Below are positions 1 to 11,019 of a stretch of 64,000 bases of DNA, piece after piece. Origin of the DNA: Pyrocephalus nanus (Eukaryota > Chordata > Aves > Passeriformes > Tyrannidae); NCBI GenBank assembly GCA_038380795.1, contig CM076268.1:14512001-14576000 (forward strand). The letters run 5' to 3'. How positions within the stretch are numbered: the stretch's first letter is position 1; each line of letters starts with the position of its first letter. A program made the position numbers and the translations under genes. The notes beneath the pieces are model-generated. The model ran no database searches and had not been told where the DNA came from. It worked only from the letters and a program-made list of their open reading frames with translations.

Positions 1-98
1 ACCAGCGACAGTGCAGTCCCTCATGCTGGCATGGCGGGAGCTCTGTGAATTGCTCAAAAACCACAGCAAGAGTGGTCATGACAGAGCCCGGGCCAGGG

Positions 99-104
99 TT
101 TATT
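99..104 (-). terminator. PYROXD2: PYROXD2 polyadenylation signal AATAAA
   Basis: TTTATT on the plus strand reads AATAAA on the gene strand, about 290 nt after the TGA stop at 395-393. It is the only canonical hexamer between the stop and the window edge. Sequence 105-392 is therefore the likely 3' UTR; positions 1-98 are 3' flank in which I see nothing else. Confidence 0.7.
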
Positions 105-392
105 TCCATGGTCACGGGCAGGGGCTCAGTGAGGTTTACCAGGGTCACACAGTGCACATGAGTCACTGCAGCAAAGCTGGGTTGTGGTAGGCTGGGAGCA
201 GCTACCTGTTCAAGATGATAGTAGCAGCTGAGAGCACAAGGGACCCTGCCAGACTGCACCCTCCATCTCTCTGGGGATGCTGCCCTGAGGTGCCTGGGAA
301 GCAATTTGGGGATGGACAAGACTCTGCATAGGATCACCAAGGCTTGCTGCTGCCACAAGCCTGTGTTGGTGAAGTCAGTGTCACCACTGTCA

Positions 393-3300
393 TCAGAGGT
401 GCCTGAAGTCCTTGAGGGCCACCTGGGCAGCATTGCGTCCTGCTGCTCCCATCACTCCTCCTCCTGCAAGAAAGCAGAAATGGGGAGTGGTAGTGCACCT
501 TTTCCACATGCCTCTGCCTTCCTTCTGCAGCCCCCCAGAAGGGTCCTGGTTCCCGGCTCTGCTCACCAGGGTGGGCTCCACTTCCACACAGGTACAAGCC
601 AGGAACTGGGGACTGGTAGCCAGAGTAAGATGGTGCTGGCCGGGCAAAGTACAGCTGGTCCAGAGACATCCCTCCGTGGAAGATGTTCTGCCAACAGAGC
701 TCTATGTGAGCTGGCTGTGCCTGGCCCAGGACTGTGTGCCCACCAGCACTGCACCGTAGTGATGCTCAGAGGTGACATGCATGGTACCCACTCCACCGGG
801 CAGCCCGAAGATCCTCTCCAGGTCTGGTGGTGTCAGGATGTCCCTGCCAATGACGGATGCCTTGAACCCTGGGGCATAGTCTTCAATGCAGTCGAACACT
901 AGAGAAAGATGAAGGAGCTCATGGGCAGCTTGGAGGGATGTGGGAGCAAGTCCATGCACAGTACCAGGGCAGCTCTGCCCATGGGCAGGGACCAGTGCTC
1001 CTGGTGTTACCGTGGTCTGTGTGTGCATTACCTACCCCTGTCTGCATATGCATTTCTGGCCTGCTCATCCCAGGACTGACCATCTGCCAGCATGGACGGG
1101 GTGTACTGGGTGAAGAGGGACACAACGTGGCAGCCCCGTGGGGCCAGTCCTGGGTCCAGCGCTGAGGGGATGCAGAGCTCGATCATGGGCCTGGGAGAGC
1201 AGTACACCAGCAGGGCAGGCAGAGAGGGACCCAGCCACCCCACACCTCTTTCCCCAGCACCACCTGCCATAACTGTCCTGTCCCTTCCCCTGGGGCACCG
1301 AGGTGTGCCAGTGCAGGCTCCTACCTGTTGGAGGGGTGTCCGTGGGTAGCCTCAGTGAATGCCTGATGCAGGAGGTGGGTGTTCTCGCAGTTGAGATGTA
1401 TGGAGCACTGGTGGTGGGGCAGGGGCTGGCCGTCACGGGCATTGGGGGCAGCCAGGAAGCTGGGCAGCCGATCCACTGCCACTGGGCATGGGATGGGAAG
1501 ATGGGAGAAGCAGGGTGCAGCTTCTTGCTGAGCCCAGCACTGGTGTTCCTCCAGCAGGAATGGCAGCAGAAGTGTCCTTGAAAGTACCTACCATTGATCT
1601 TGGTGACGGGAGAGCGTGTGTCAATCTGCCGGATCCGCTGGACAAAATCCTTTGGCAGCTGCTCCTAGGGTGGGATATGCCAGCGCAGAGACTGACTGTG
1701 AGGGGCAAGTGTGGATGGGGTGATGCTGACATGCCAAGCCCCCACCAGCCCCATGCACCCCATACCTGAGGAATGAGTTCCAGGAAAGTGATTTGGGGGG
1801 AGGCGTTGGACAGCACCAGTTTGCTCCTCACCTCTGTCCCATCCTGCAGCGCAACACCCTGCGCCCGCCCATCCCTGCCCAGCAGCACATGGCACACTGC
1901 CTGGGCAGGCAGAGGGGACAAGACTTCAACAAGAGCATCCCTACTTCCTGCAGGGATGGCAAGGCAGCTCCCCTCTACCCGGCACCCCATACCTTCTCAG
2001 CAAAAATGTGGGCTCCCCGGGCTGTCGCTGCACGGGCAATGGCTTGGGACAGGGCTCCCATCCCACCTGCCACGTAGCCCCAGGCTCCTCGCCGTCCCTC
2101 TAGCTCACCCATGACATGGTGCAACAGCACGTACCTGTGGTAGCAGGACCCTAGGTTAGCTGCCAGATGAGGGGGTGGGTCTGTCCCCGGCATGGGCAGA
2201 GTGAGGACGGTGCCACAGCCCCCACAGATGGGACCGTGCCAGCTCACAGGATGCTAACTCAGTTACAGAGAGCACCCACCAGCCAGGACTCAACCTGATC
2301 CAGGATTAGAGGTGTCCAAACAGCAAAGGGATAGGTGGGGGCCACCCAGGAGAGGCCTGCGGCAAGGATGGCCCCTTGCCCAGTTCCAGCCCCTGAGGCA
2401 CCTTGGCAAGGTGGAACAGGCAGTGGGAGGGAGAGGCAGGGAGTCAGGGCATTGGGTACTGGGTGTGCAGCAGAGCCAAGCACAGAGCATGGCATGGGGA
2501 GACAGTGCAGCCATGAGCGCCAAGGGAAGGGACCCTCACCCACTGCCGGGGGTGTGGGGGCTAGCCATGGCTCCAATCACCGCGTCCGTAGCCAGAGTTG
2601 CCTTCAGGGGCTCTGACTCAAACCACTGATCCAGGATCTGGCCAGGAGAAAGAGAGCATGCCAGGCTTGGAGTGTGGAGCTGCCACAGCACCCTTGCAGG
2701 CAGGACTCGAGGCAGTGGGTGGCTCCACACCACTGTAGCTGGCACACACCTTGGAGATGGGGGCTGTGAGCACCTCGTAATAGCGGGGCAGCTGCCGACC
2801 CAGCGCCAGCCCTGGGGGTGGAGAGGTGGTATGATGAGCTGCATTGCTGTACCAGGGCTGGCTGCTGGTGCCCAGCTGGGTTTGGGGAACAGTCTGGGGG
2901 ACCAAGGTGGGCAAGCCTACCAGAGCTTGCCAGCCCAGTTGGAGCTCCTGAGGAGGCTCAGCATTGCCCAAACCCAAATGCTGCCAAATACCCCTTGCCA
3001 TTGAGGTTCCCCGGCACCCTAGATGTACCTGCCTGCAGCAGGGGCCGCAGGGCTCGCAGGTTCCTGAGTTGCTGGAGCAGGGACCCCTTCCCCAGGGCAG
3101 CAGTATCCACTGGAGGAGCATCCAGCAGTGGGTCAAGGGCTGACACCATGCCCCCCATGAACGCCTCATACTCAGGGTAAGCCTGAAAGGAGTCAGAGGG
3201 AACAACAAGGACTGCACCATGGTAGGTGCAATGGATATTACACCCAGGAGAAACCTTGCTGCTTTAGGGACAGGGCAGCACCTCAACGGCTTTGCTGTGC

Positions 3301-4681
3301 CAGGTGCATGCCCCTGCAATACCTGGGCATCCTTCTGGGAGAACTGAGCAATCTGCTGTTGATTCTGGGCCATATTGTGCCCTAGCAGGAGAGAGCGAGG
3401 AGGGCTCCTGTCCTCCAGCAGTGGGGTGAAGGAGTAGGGGTCCCGTGGGAGCACCCTCAGACCATACCGCTACAAGAGAGAGATGTCCCCTCTACAGAAT
3501 CCACCCTGCAGAGATAGCCTTGCAGCAGGGGCACTCTGCCTGCATGCTGGGAGGTGCTGGCAGACCAGCAAGGAGTGGGTGCCAATACCTCCAGCTCCAG
3601 CTCGGCATAGATTTGTGGCCTCAGCAGGCTGACCAGGTACGATGCCCGGGAGAACTTGAACCCTGGAAGATGTGGGGTAGAGTAGGGTGGCCACACCCAG
3701 GCCTGGCCAGGGCCAGGGTGACAAGGGGCATGCAGGGGTACCTGGCACGATCTCCTCCGTGACAGCCGCACCGCCCAGCACGTGGCGCTTCTCCAGCACA
3801 GCTGTGCGCACCCCTGCCTGCTGCAGGTAGGCAGCCTGTGGGGAGCATGGCATCACACTGCCCATCCCTCCAGCTGGGATGTGTCCTTGTCAGCATGGTG
3901 CTCCCCCTCACCAGGGAGGGCCCTGTGGGAGCCCCCAGCCCCGTGAGCACTGCCACCAGAGCCCTCCCTTGACCACTGGGTAGACCCCTGCCAGTCCCTG
4001 GCAGTTCCCCGGGGATAGAGGAGAGGCAGCATGCCATTCTTGGTACTTACTGCCACCAGCCCGTTGTGCCCTGCAAGGAGAGAGGGAGGTGAGCAGAGTA
4101 CAGTGTTGGCACAGTCCCACAGGACAGGGCACTCTGCCATGCCTGAGGCATAGGAAAGCCACAGCCACCCAAATAATGGGCTCTGGACACAGGGATACGT
4201 GTGACAAGGGGCATCCTCCACTGCCCCGCAGCCCTGGCCCTAATGATGCAGGTGAGGGGGACAGAAGTGCTTAAGGCAGATGCTCCATTTGTGCCCTGCA
4301 TGCTGGGATGCTGCAATGTGTGCCCCGCTGTGCCAGACCCCTGCACTGTCCCTAGCATGACGAATATTCTGAGGGTTTGCAACATGTCCAGCACTGCAGT
4401 GGTCCCCATCTGGCCTCTCCCCTGCCACCCGCTGCGGGGGAAGGGAAAGCGGGAGCCCCCGCTGGCTCCCCACAGCTCGACGCTTGCTCCCTTGCTCCGT
4501 TACCTGCCCCGATCACCACCGCGTCGTACTCCCGCTGCAGCCGCTCTGCAGCCCCAGCATGGGCCAAACGTGCTCCTGACAGCCCCAGGGACAGATGCCA
4601 GTCCTGCAGCCAGCGGGAAGGGCAGACCGTGCTCAGTCTTGCCTGGATCCTGGTTGCCATCGCCCCACAGTGCCTGGCCAT
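393..4681 (-). CDS. PYROXD2: Pyridine nucleotide-disulphide oxidoreductase domain-containing protein 2
   Basis: FAD-dependent oxidoreductase-like protein of the phytoene-desaturase-related family, reported as mitochondrial; its substrate is unsettled. Coding exons in transcript order: 4681-4504, 4070-4051, 3835-3742, 3662-3589, 3469-3323, 3182-3029, 2811-2750, 2637-2540, 2134-1993, 1900-1766, 1664-1592, 1481-1325, 1190-1036, 898-792, 687-567, 463-393. All introns are GT-AG, phases join without a break, and the total is 1788 nt (595 residues; human about 581). The N-terminal dinucleotide fold reads [15 protein letters not shown] (exons 1-2). The C-terminal FAD motif reads [19 protein letters not shown] (exons 15-16). 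Other family blocks are [18 protein letters not shown] (exon 4) and [18 protein letters not shown] (exons 11-12). The start at 4681 has G at -3 and +4. A second in-frame Met lies at 4660, and the first 50 residues are Arg-rich and nearly acid-free, as in a mitochondrial presequence. Which Met is used is not certain. Confidence 0.97.
4051..4070 (-). CDS. PYROXD2: PYROXD2 coding exon 2, 20-nt microexon
   Basis: The exon is bounded by acceptor CTTGCAG and donor GTAAGT and contributes GG CAC AAC GGG CTG GTG GCA. The split first codon joins the last G of exon 1 to give Gly, completing the GAGHNG fingerprint that binds the FAD ADP moiety. Its length of 20 nt is not divisible by three, so skipping it would both shift the frame and destroy the cofactor motif. 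Confidence 0.93.
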
Positions 4682-5918
4682 GGCTGCCCTGAGTCTCACA
4701 GCCTGGACTTTGCTTTCCTGGCGGAACTTTTCCCAGGGCTTCCGGGCACGGGGAGGAGATGGGGGGGGGGGGGGGGGAGCAGGGAACGCCTTGAGGCAGG
4801 GCCAGCCGCTGTGTGCCGGGGCTTGCGGGGACGCTAGGCAGGACAGGGGCACACGCCGAGCACTGACCCTGCTGCTGGCACTGACTCTGACACAGTTTTG
4901 CTGGGGGCTTGCAGCAGGGCTGGAGACCAGCCCCAGTGCTGAGAAGACAATAGGGTCAGATACCGTCTGGGTGCCAGATACTCCCCAAACTATACTCCAG
5001 GAAGGTGCTGGGCAGGCAGGTGGGGGCAGGCTCCCTTCCCCCAGCCCCTGTTCTGTTCCAGGGATAATCCAGAGGCACGTGGCTGGGGTGATGGGCCAAG
5101 CACTGCAGGTTGGAGTCAGTTTGCCCCACCTTGAGCAGGCAAGCCCCAAGCAGGTGGGGACAGCAGGATAAGGGGCAGCTTAGGGAAGAGCTTGGCTTTG
5201 AATCCAGTACTATTGCTCAGCAGGGCAAACTCCTGCCCAGCAGGATGGGGCAAAGGACCTGTCACGGTCCAGTGCTCCTTGAAGAGCCATCCCCAGCTCC
5301 AGGGAGCAGCATGGGAACAAGGGGCAGCAGCTGCCCAAGGCCCTCGTGGCTGGCCTCATTCCTGGCTGTGCCCGAGGTCTGGGCATGCACTGAGCCCGGA
5401 CGTGCCTGGGACACACATAAGCTCCCTCAGATTTACTTGTTCCCAGAGGAGGTCAGAGCTGGGGCTAATCAGTGCCTGGGAGTGTGGGTGCGGCGAAAGG
5501 GGTACAGGACAGGATGCACTTCCCCAGAGCCTGTCTAACCTCTAGGGGCCCCACACCCCACATTTGGGGGTGAGGGGGAAGGAGAATGCACCTCGGACCA
5601 TTTCTCCACGCACTTTTGGCTATATTATTTTGAACTCTGGCCAAAGCCAAGCAGCAATGCCAAGCTAACACTACAAATCCTGCTCTGGAAAAGCCCTTTT
5701 CAGCAAGATGGTGATGTGCCAACAGCTTCACAGCCCCACTCTCTGCCTGTCCCTAGAGGCTGCTGGGTGGCAGCGAAAAGCCATGGAGAGCAGGGAATGG
5801 GGTAGTGCCAGCCCTGCCAGGCTGAAGGATGGGAAGGCTGCCTGTCACTGCCTGCAGACACAGCACACAGCTCAGACACTGAGAATGAAGCCCAGGCTCC
5901 TGGAACACCCACACCCGC
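4682..5918. other. HPS1-PYROXD2 intergenic stretch
   Basis: About 1.2 kb between the PYROXD2 start and the HPS1 stop. It should carry the PYROXD2 5' UTR and promoter on the minus strand, next to 4682, and any HPS1 3' UTR. The frame upstream of the PYROXD2 start stays open to 5149 without protein-like features. A G17 tract lies at 4761-4777. No TATA box or CpG island comparable to that of HPS1 is visible. Confidence 0.6.
4761..4777. repeat. Homopolymer G17 tract
   Basis: Seventeen consecutive G on the plus strand (C on the gene strand), about 80 bp upstream of the PYROXD2 start codon and probably in its promoter or 5' UTR. Such tracts are length-variable and can fold as G-quadruplexes. Confidence 0.9.
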
Positions 5919-5924
5919 TTTAAT
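5919..5924 (-). terminator. HPS1: Possible HPS1 polyadenylation signal ATTAAA
   Basis: TTTAAT on the plus strand is ATTAAA on the gene strand, 23 nt after the HPS1 stop. It is the common variant hexamer. No AATAAA was seen between here and PYROXD2, so either the 3' UTR is extremely short or a non-canonical distal signal is used. Confidence 0.4.
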
Positions 5925-5946
5925 CTCCGAGGTGGCTGAAGGCAGC

Positions 5947-8900
5947 TCAGAGCAGAGGGATGCGGGATGGCTCCCAGAGGCGCCGGGCCAAGTCGCAGGC
6001 CTGCTGGACCACAAGCTCGGAGGTGATGATGCCGAGGTGCACGGTCAGCAGCTCGTAGCACTTCACTACCTCTGCCTGGTGATTCTTGCTGTAATAACGC
6101 AGCAGCTTCCTGGGGAGAAGACAGAGGCCTTGGCAGGTAGAATGCACACAGGCACCCTCCTTCTAGCCATCTTCCCTTTAGAAAGTCCTTTGCAAAGACA
6201 CAGAAGAACCATGGCACCAGGCTGGGGAGGTGGGCTGGTGCAACCCCAGTGACACTAAAGCACTAGTATCACCCTTGCAGTGACAAACTGGTGAGGACAA
6301 CGTCACTCACAGAGACCCCTACACCAGCCCAACTTCGAGCCCTGGTGCCAAACCACAGGGCTGATGACTGCTCACCTGTAGTAGTCCCCTGCCAGCATCC
6401 CAATGGGAGCAGAATCATCAGACAGAACTGGTACCTCTATCACCTCCAGCTTGTAGCCCTGGGGAGAAATGACAACAGAGGGCAGAGGGAGGGATGGGAC
6501 TGCCGAGAAGCCAGAGCTGGCTGTGCCTACAGCCCCTCTGCCTGCCCTAGAAGGCGCTGGGGCAGAGTGGCTCAGCCCCTTCCTGGCCCCACATACCAGC
6601 TCATTCTCAAACCAGAGGAAGTAGGAGCAGCAGTAGTCACCATCCTGCAGCATGAGTGTTGTGTAGCCCTTCTGTAGGTATCGCCGGGCCAATGTGATCA
6701 AGGACCAGACCTGGGGGACATGGGACACCTGAAGCCTGAGCAGAAAATCCTCCAATTACCACCCCCTCCAGTGGCTCCCATGCCACCCCTAGCCCCATGA
6801 GCAGTAAGTACCTTTCTCTTGATGAAGTTGGCCAGGGGACCCTTGCCCAGCTCCGAGCTGGACTTCTCTGTCATGCTGAGCGATGGTGCCATCACCTGCC
6901 CGGCCGTGCGGTCCACATAGATGAAGTGCACCAGGCCAGGAAAGTCCTCTAGGTATGTGGGGTGGGTTAAGGGTGTTCAACAACTTTGGTGCCCTTGCAG
7001 GACAGCCTCTGAGACTCAGGGAAACTGCCTTCACCCACCACACTCCTCCCCTTGACCCTGGTGCTGGGCGACGGGGTCCCTCTCCCACATCTGCTACCCC
7101 CCTGCGGACACCCCCTCCCCGGTCTGTGGTCCCTGCTGCAGACATGGGTATGACACCATGGTGATATTGCGCCTGCTCTTCACCAGAAGGAAGTCCCGCC
7201 AGTCCAGCAGCTTCTCCCTGCCGAGAAGAGGCACGGTGAGAGTCCAGGACCCCCAAGTCCCAGCACAGCTGGGTGTGGAGCAGCCCCTTGGTGATGCTGG
7301 TCACCCCCATGCACTCACCTCATCAGCTTCTGAGCGTGGTCCCGCAGCCCCTGGGACAGGCTGTGGCCAGCAGAGGTCAGGAAGAGCTGGCGGTACACAG
7401 AGCAGAGCTGCCGCTTCACACTGCCCACTGCCTGCAGCAGCCTGAGCCAGGAGACACAGGGAGTACCGAGTTTGGACACTGGGTCCCCAGCACTGCAGGG
7501 ACAGCTGTGCTGGTCCCAGCCTGGGAAAGGTGCTTGCCTGCTTTGGAGACTTTCCCTGGCCACCCCCTACTCACTCCAAGGAGCTCCCAGGCTCACTCCG
7601 GGAAAATATCTTGTTCTTGAAATCCAACCAGCTGTTCTGCAACTAAAGAGACAGGACTGTGTCAGACTGTGGGGACAGCAGGACATGGTCCTCATGTTTC
7701 CACTCCCACCTGGATGTCCTGTCCACTCAGCTTCTTCACAAACTTGTCCATGCGCTGCCGCAGCTCGGCCAGGAATGGGTAGGAGCGTGCGACTCCCGCC
7801 TCTGGCCCCTCTTCCAGCTTCTTCTCCAGCACCAAGAACCCATCCAGCAACTGGTATAAGGTGACAGCCACTTGGGTCATGGGGCCCTGCCAGGGAAGGA
7901 AGATGTGGGTCAGGCAGGATGCAGTCCAACATCGCCTCCCTCACCTCAGAGGCAGCTCACCTTGGTCAGTAGCACGAGGGAGATGCCTGGCCAGAGTGGT
8001 AGGCAGTGCATGGTGTGTGGCAGCAAGGGGCAGTAACCTTCCCGCAGGCTGGCATCCAGGAAGATCCTTCTGGGGTTTGAAGCTTCAGGGACCAGAGGCC
8101 CCAAGGTCTGGAGCAAGTCCTCTGCCATCTGGGGAGAAAGGGGAGATGCTCAGCCCTCCTTGCACATGAGGCAGCCTGCACCAACCCAGGATGCTCTGTA
8201 GGGACACGGCAATGCCCCGAAAGCTGCAGCCAGGCATGACAGAACTGAAGGAGCTAAAGGGGCCATGCAACAGAAGATCAGCAACAAGGGAAGTGCCCAG
8301 GAACCCCAAAAGAGCACGAGACAGAATGGAAGCCTGTTGCAAAGACAAATGTTGCAAATGCCTTAAAGTGAGGCCAGTGCTTACTTGCAGTGTGTGAAGT
8401 GCTGTGGGATCCATCACAGAAGCAGCCCAGAAAGCCCAGAGGCAGCAGAGGGAGACACTGGACTGCTCTGAGGCAGCCCTGATTCCTCTCTGCTGACAGC
8501 TCTGGACAGGCAGACTGTAAGCAATGCCTCAGAGAGGGCGGTCAGAGCTGTCACAGTTAGGTACAACATGGGGGACACAGGGCACCCACAGCTGCAGCAC
8601 AGCAAGAGATGAGTGACGAGGACCAGAGACCGCAAAGAGCACAAAGAACACCAGGACAGGCTGACGAGGTGTGGAGCCGGGAGGCACTGCAGGACTCTGT
8701 GCTCACCTGGACATCTGCAGCATCTGCCTCCCCAATGCTCAGCATCTCAGCGCCCTCTGACCAGCTCTCGCTAGCTGCAGGAAACACAACAGCAGGTTAC
8801 CCTTCTCATCAGGTCCCTTCACAGCCCCAGAGCCTCTGCAGGGCCGGGGGCATGGGGCAGGGATCCTGCCTAGCTGGGCACTCACCTGTGCTGTGTCTGC

Positions 8901-10656
8901 CTGGCGAGGGCTCAGGTGTGTAGTAGACCTCGGGAACAGACTGATCATCTGTGTCCTGCTAGTGGGAATGGATGTGTCAGCAATGGGAGCAGTGCAGGCA
9001 GCCCTTCCAGCATCCCACCCTACAGCTTCTGATCCCATGGCCTCACCTGGTCATCTGAGTCCTTCTCTGCAGCTCCATGGGAGCCAGGACCACTTACAGG
9101 GATGCTCTCACTTCTCTTGGGTCCCTCGGAGAGAATGTCCCCTGCCACGGTCTTCCAGAAAGAGGGAAACAAAGTTAAGCCCTGGCTGCCAAGGCATCCC
9201 CCCACAGGAGCACCCTGACCTGCTCTGGACTCCAATCCTGCTCTAGACAACCTGAGGGCTGAGCTCCTCCTCGGCACTCTGGCTGGGGTACAGGTCCTGC
9301 ACCAGGAGGATGAGGACAAGCAGGTCGGCCGGGCGGATGGAGCTGGCATTGCGGCTGCAAGAGAAGGGAAGAGTCAGCCGGCAGGACAAGTGGTTGCTTT
9401 GGGGAGGGTGGTGGGGCTGGGCATACCTGGAGTAGAAGGCCAGCAGCTTGGTGTGCACCAGAAGGAAGGCATGGCCCACCTCATCTCCACCACGCTCAGG
9501 ACTGGTGTTGATGTACTGCACCACTTGCCGTTCCAGGAACTCAATGCACTGCTCACACAGCTGAGGGTGGATCAGCCGCTCCACGGCCTGGGGTACAGGC
9601 GGGAAGAAGGCTGCTGAGTTCCCCCAGACCCAGTCTCACAGCCCCAGGGGTAAGTTGAGCTTCCACTGCTTCATGGAGTTGCCCCAAAGTCCCCAGCCTA
9701 GAGCCTTTCCTCACACCCTGAGACTCCATGCAGCCTCACACCCCTGGAACGCCCCATAAGTAAGGAATTTCGGGGGGCATTGGTACCTCCACTGCAAAGC
9801 TCTGGTCCTCCTCCCGCAGGTGGCTGTATGTCTCCAGAAGGCCCCGCAGCAGGCTCCATACACGCTCCCGCTGCTCTGAGTCAGCTGGCCGCAACCTGCA
9901 CCAGTCACAAAGTGTGAAGTGAGAGGCAGCCGTCACCTCCCTGGGTGGGACGGACAGCCCAAAACCCAGCTGCAGCCCAGCAGGCAGGGGGTCCTGCTGA
10001 AAACAAGGGTCCCAGTTTGGAGACACCCACTCCCACCCCTCGGTGCTGCACGAAGGCACCGCATCGCAGCCACTCCAGAACACCGGCATGCCAGCCCGTG
10101 CCGGTGGCCGTGCCCACTCACTCCTTGCGGATGAGGTGTGAGTCGAGCGTGACGAGGCCACAGTGAGCCTCCACCAAGCGCCGCAGCACGAAGAGCGTCC
10201 GGCGCAGGTCGTCCTCAGTCTGCGTCCCGTCTCCGTTCACTGCGATGTACAGGCAGTCCCCGAACTGCAACCGGCAGCGAGATCAGGCGGGGGCCGGCCG
10301 GGGGTCCCCAGTCCCCGGTGCCGGTCCTACCGTCTGCAGGACGTGGAGGTGCCGCCCGCCCTCGGTGGCGAAGCAAGTGTAGGTGTCGGCGAGCTTCTCC
10401 AGCAGCGCCGCGCAGGAGATGATGAGCGGGGCGAAGAGGGTGTTGAGACTGTCCTCCAGCGCCGGGCCCTGAGCCACACGCTCCCGGTCAGCGCCCACGA
10501 GAGATCGCGCACCCCGCACCCCCTTCCCCGCACCCGCGCCACCCCGTCCCGCCCCACCTGCCCGGCGTGGGGCGACCGCAGCCGGCGGAGGAAGGCGCCA
10601 TCGGCCCAGTAGAAGAGCAGCTCGGCGGCGGTGCTGGCGATCAGGACGCACCGCAT
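5947..10656 (-). CDS. HPS1: HPS1, BLOC-3 complex subunit
   Basis: Cytosolic longin-type protein. With HPS4 it forms BLOC-3, the guanine-nucleotide exchange factor for RAB32/RAB38 in melanosome and platelet dense-granule biogenesis; loss in humans causes Hermansky-Pudlak syndrome 1. Coding exons: 10656-10558, 10468-10331, 10264-10122, 9895-9787, 9587-9427, 9354-9252, 9151-9047, 8955-8886, 8774-8707, 8128-7961, 7886-7710, 7642-7575, 7441-7319, 7217-7152, 6956-6812, 6710-6597, 6458-6376, 6109-5947. The sum is 2103 nt, 700 residues, the same length as human HPS1. Landmarks: N-terminal [33 protein letters not shown] (exon 5); [20 protein letters not shown] (exon 10); [11 protein letters not shown] (exon 15); C-terminal [13 protein letters not shown]. 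The acidic, Ser-rich linker of exons 7-9 is the least conserved part. All introns are GT-AG except the one after exon 14. The donor of exon 6 (GTTGTC) is weak. Confidence 0.98.
6957..7151 (-). other. HPS1: AT-AC (U12-type) intron of HPS1 between coding exons 14 and 15
   Basis: On the gene strand the intron begins ATACCC (7151-7146) and ends CCAC (6960-6957). Only this junction restores Val-Ser-Tyr-Leu-Glu-Asp across the exons (GTG TC then A TAC CTA GAG GAC). A near-perfect U12 branch motif, CCCTTAAC, lies at 6973-6966, about 10 nt from the 3' splice site, as minor-spliceosome introns require. The donor differs from the AT-AC consensus ATATCC at one position. Human HPS1 is known from the literature to hold an AT-AC intron. 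The sequence ATACC occurs at both edges, so the exact cut is fixed by the consensus, not by the coding sequence alone. Confidence 0.9.
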
Positions 10657-10905
10657 CTCCGGCGGCGCTTGGGGCACCGGGGGCTCCGGGACGGGGCAGC
10701 CCCACCCGCCCCGCGCCGCTTCCTGCTCCGCCGCCCGTGACCGCCGCGCCCACGCGCGCAGCGCCCCCGGTGGCCCGGCGCGGCACTGCACGGCCACACC
10801 GCGCCCGCCCCGCGCCCGCCCCGGCTGCGCCCGTCCCGCTCTCGGTATCGGTCCCTGACCCGGCCTGCAGCGGACAGAAGACGCCGGCGCGGTTGACAGC
10901 CCAAC

Positions 10906-10911
10906 TTTATT
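10906..10911 (-). terminator. HPSE2: HPSE2 polyadenylation signal AATAAA
   Basis: TTTATT on the plus strand reads AATAAA on the gene strand, 710 nt after the HPSE2 stop. It lies 250 bp upstream of the HPS1 start codon, inside the CpG-rich promoter block. Confidence 0.75.
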
Positions 10912-11019
10912 ACACCTCCGGTAGTGCCTGGGAGCGTCGCGGCTGCTCCTGCCCACGACACCACCCCTCTCCTGGGCAGGACACGCTCTCGGCCCCCCTC
11001 TCCGCTCCGGGATGTATAA

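Noticed and set aside
2618..3454. 278-codon minus-strand frame
   Set aside because: Reads through PYROXD2 exons 5-7 and intervening introns; only pieces match the protein, and proper splice sites divide it.
4377..5171. 264-codon plus-strand open frame
   Set aside because: Antisense to PYROXD2 exon 1 and promoter in GC-rich DNA; no protein similarity recognised.
6949..7156. GT-AG alternatives for the HPS1 intron after exon 14 (donor GTGTCA with acceptor CCTAG, or donor GTCTGC)
   Set aside because: The first shifts the frame away from the conserved [10 protein letters not shown], and the second creates TAG at the junction. The AT-AC pair preserves the frame and has a U12 branch motif.
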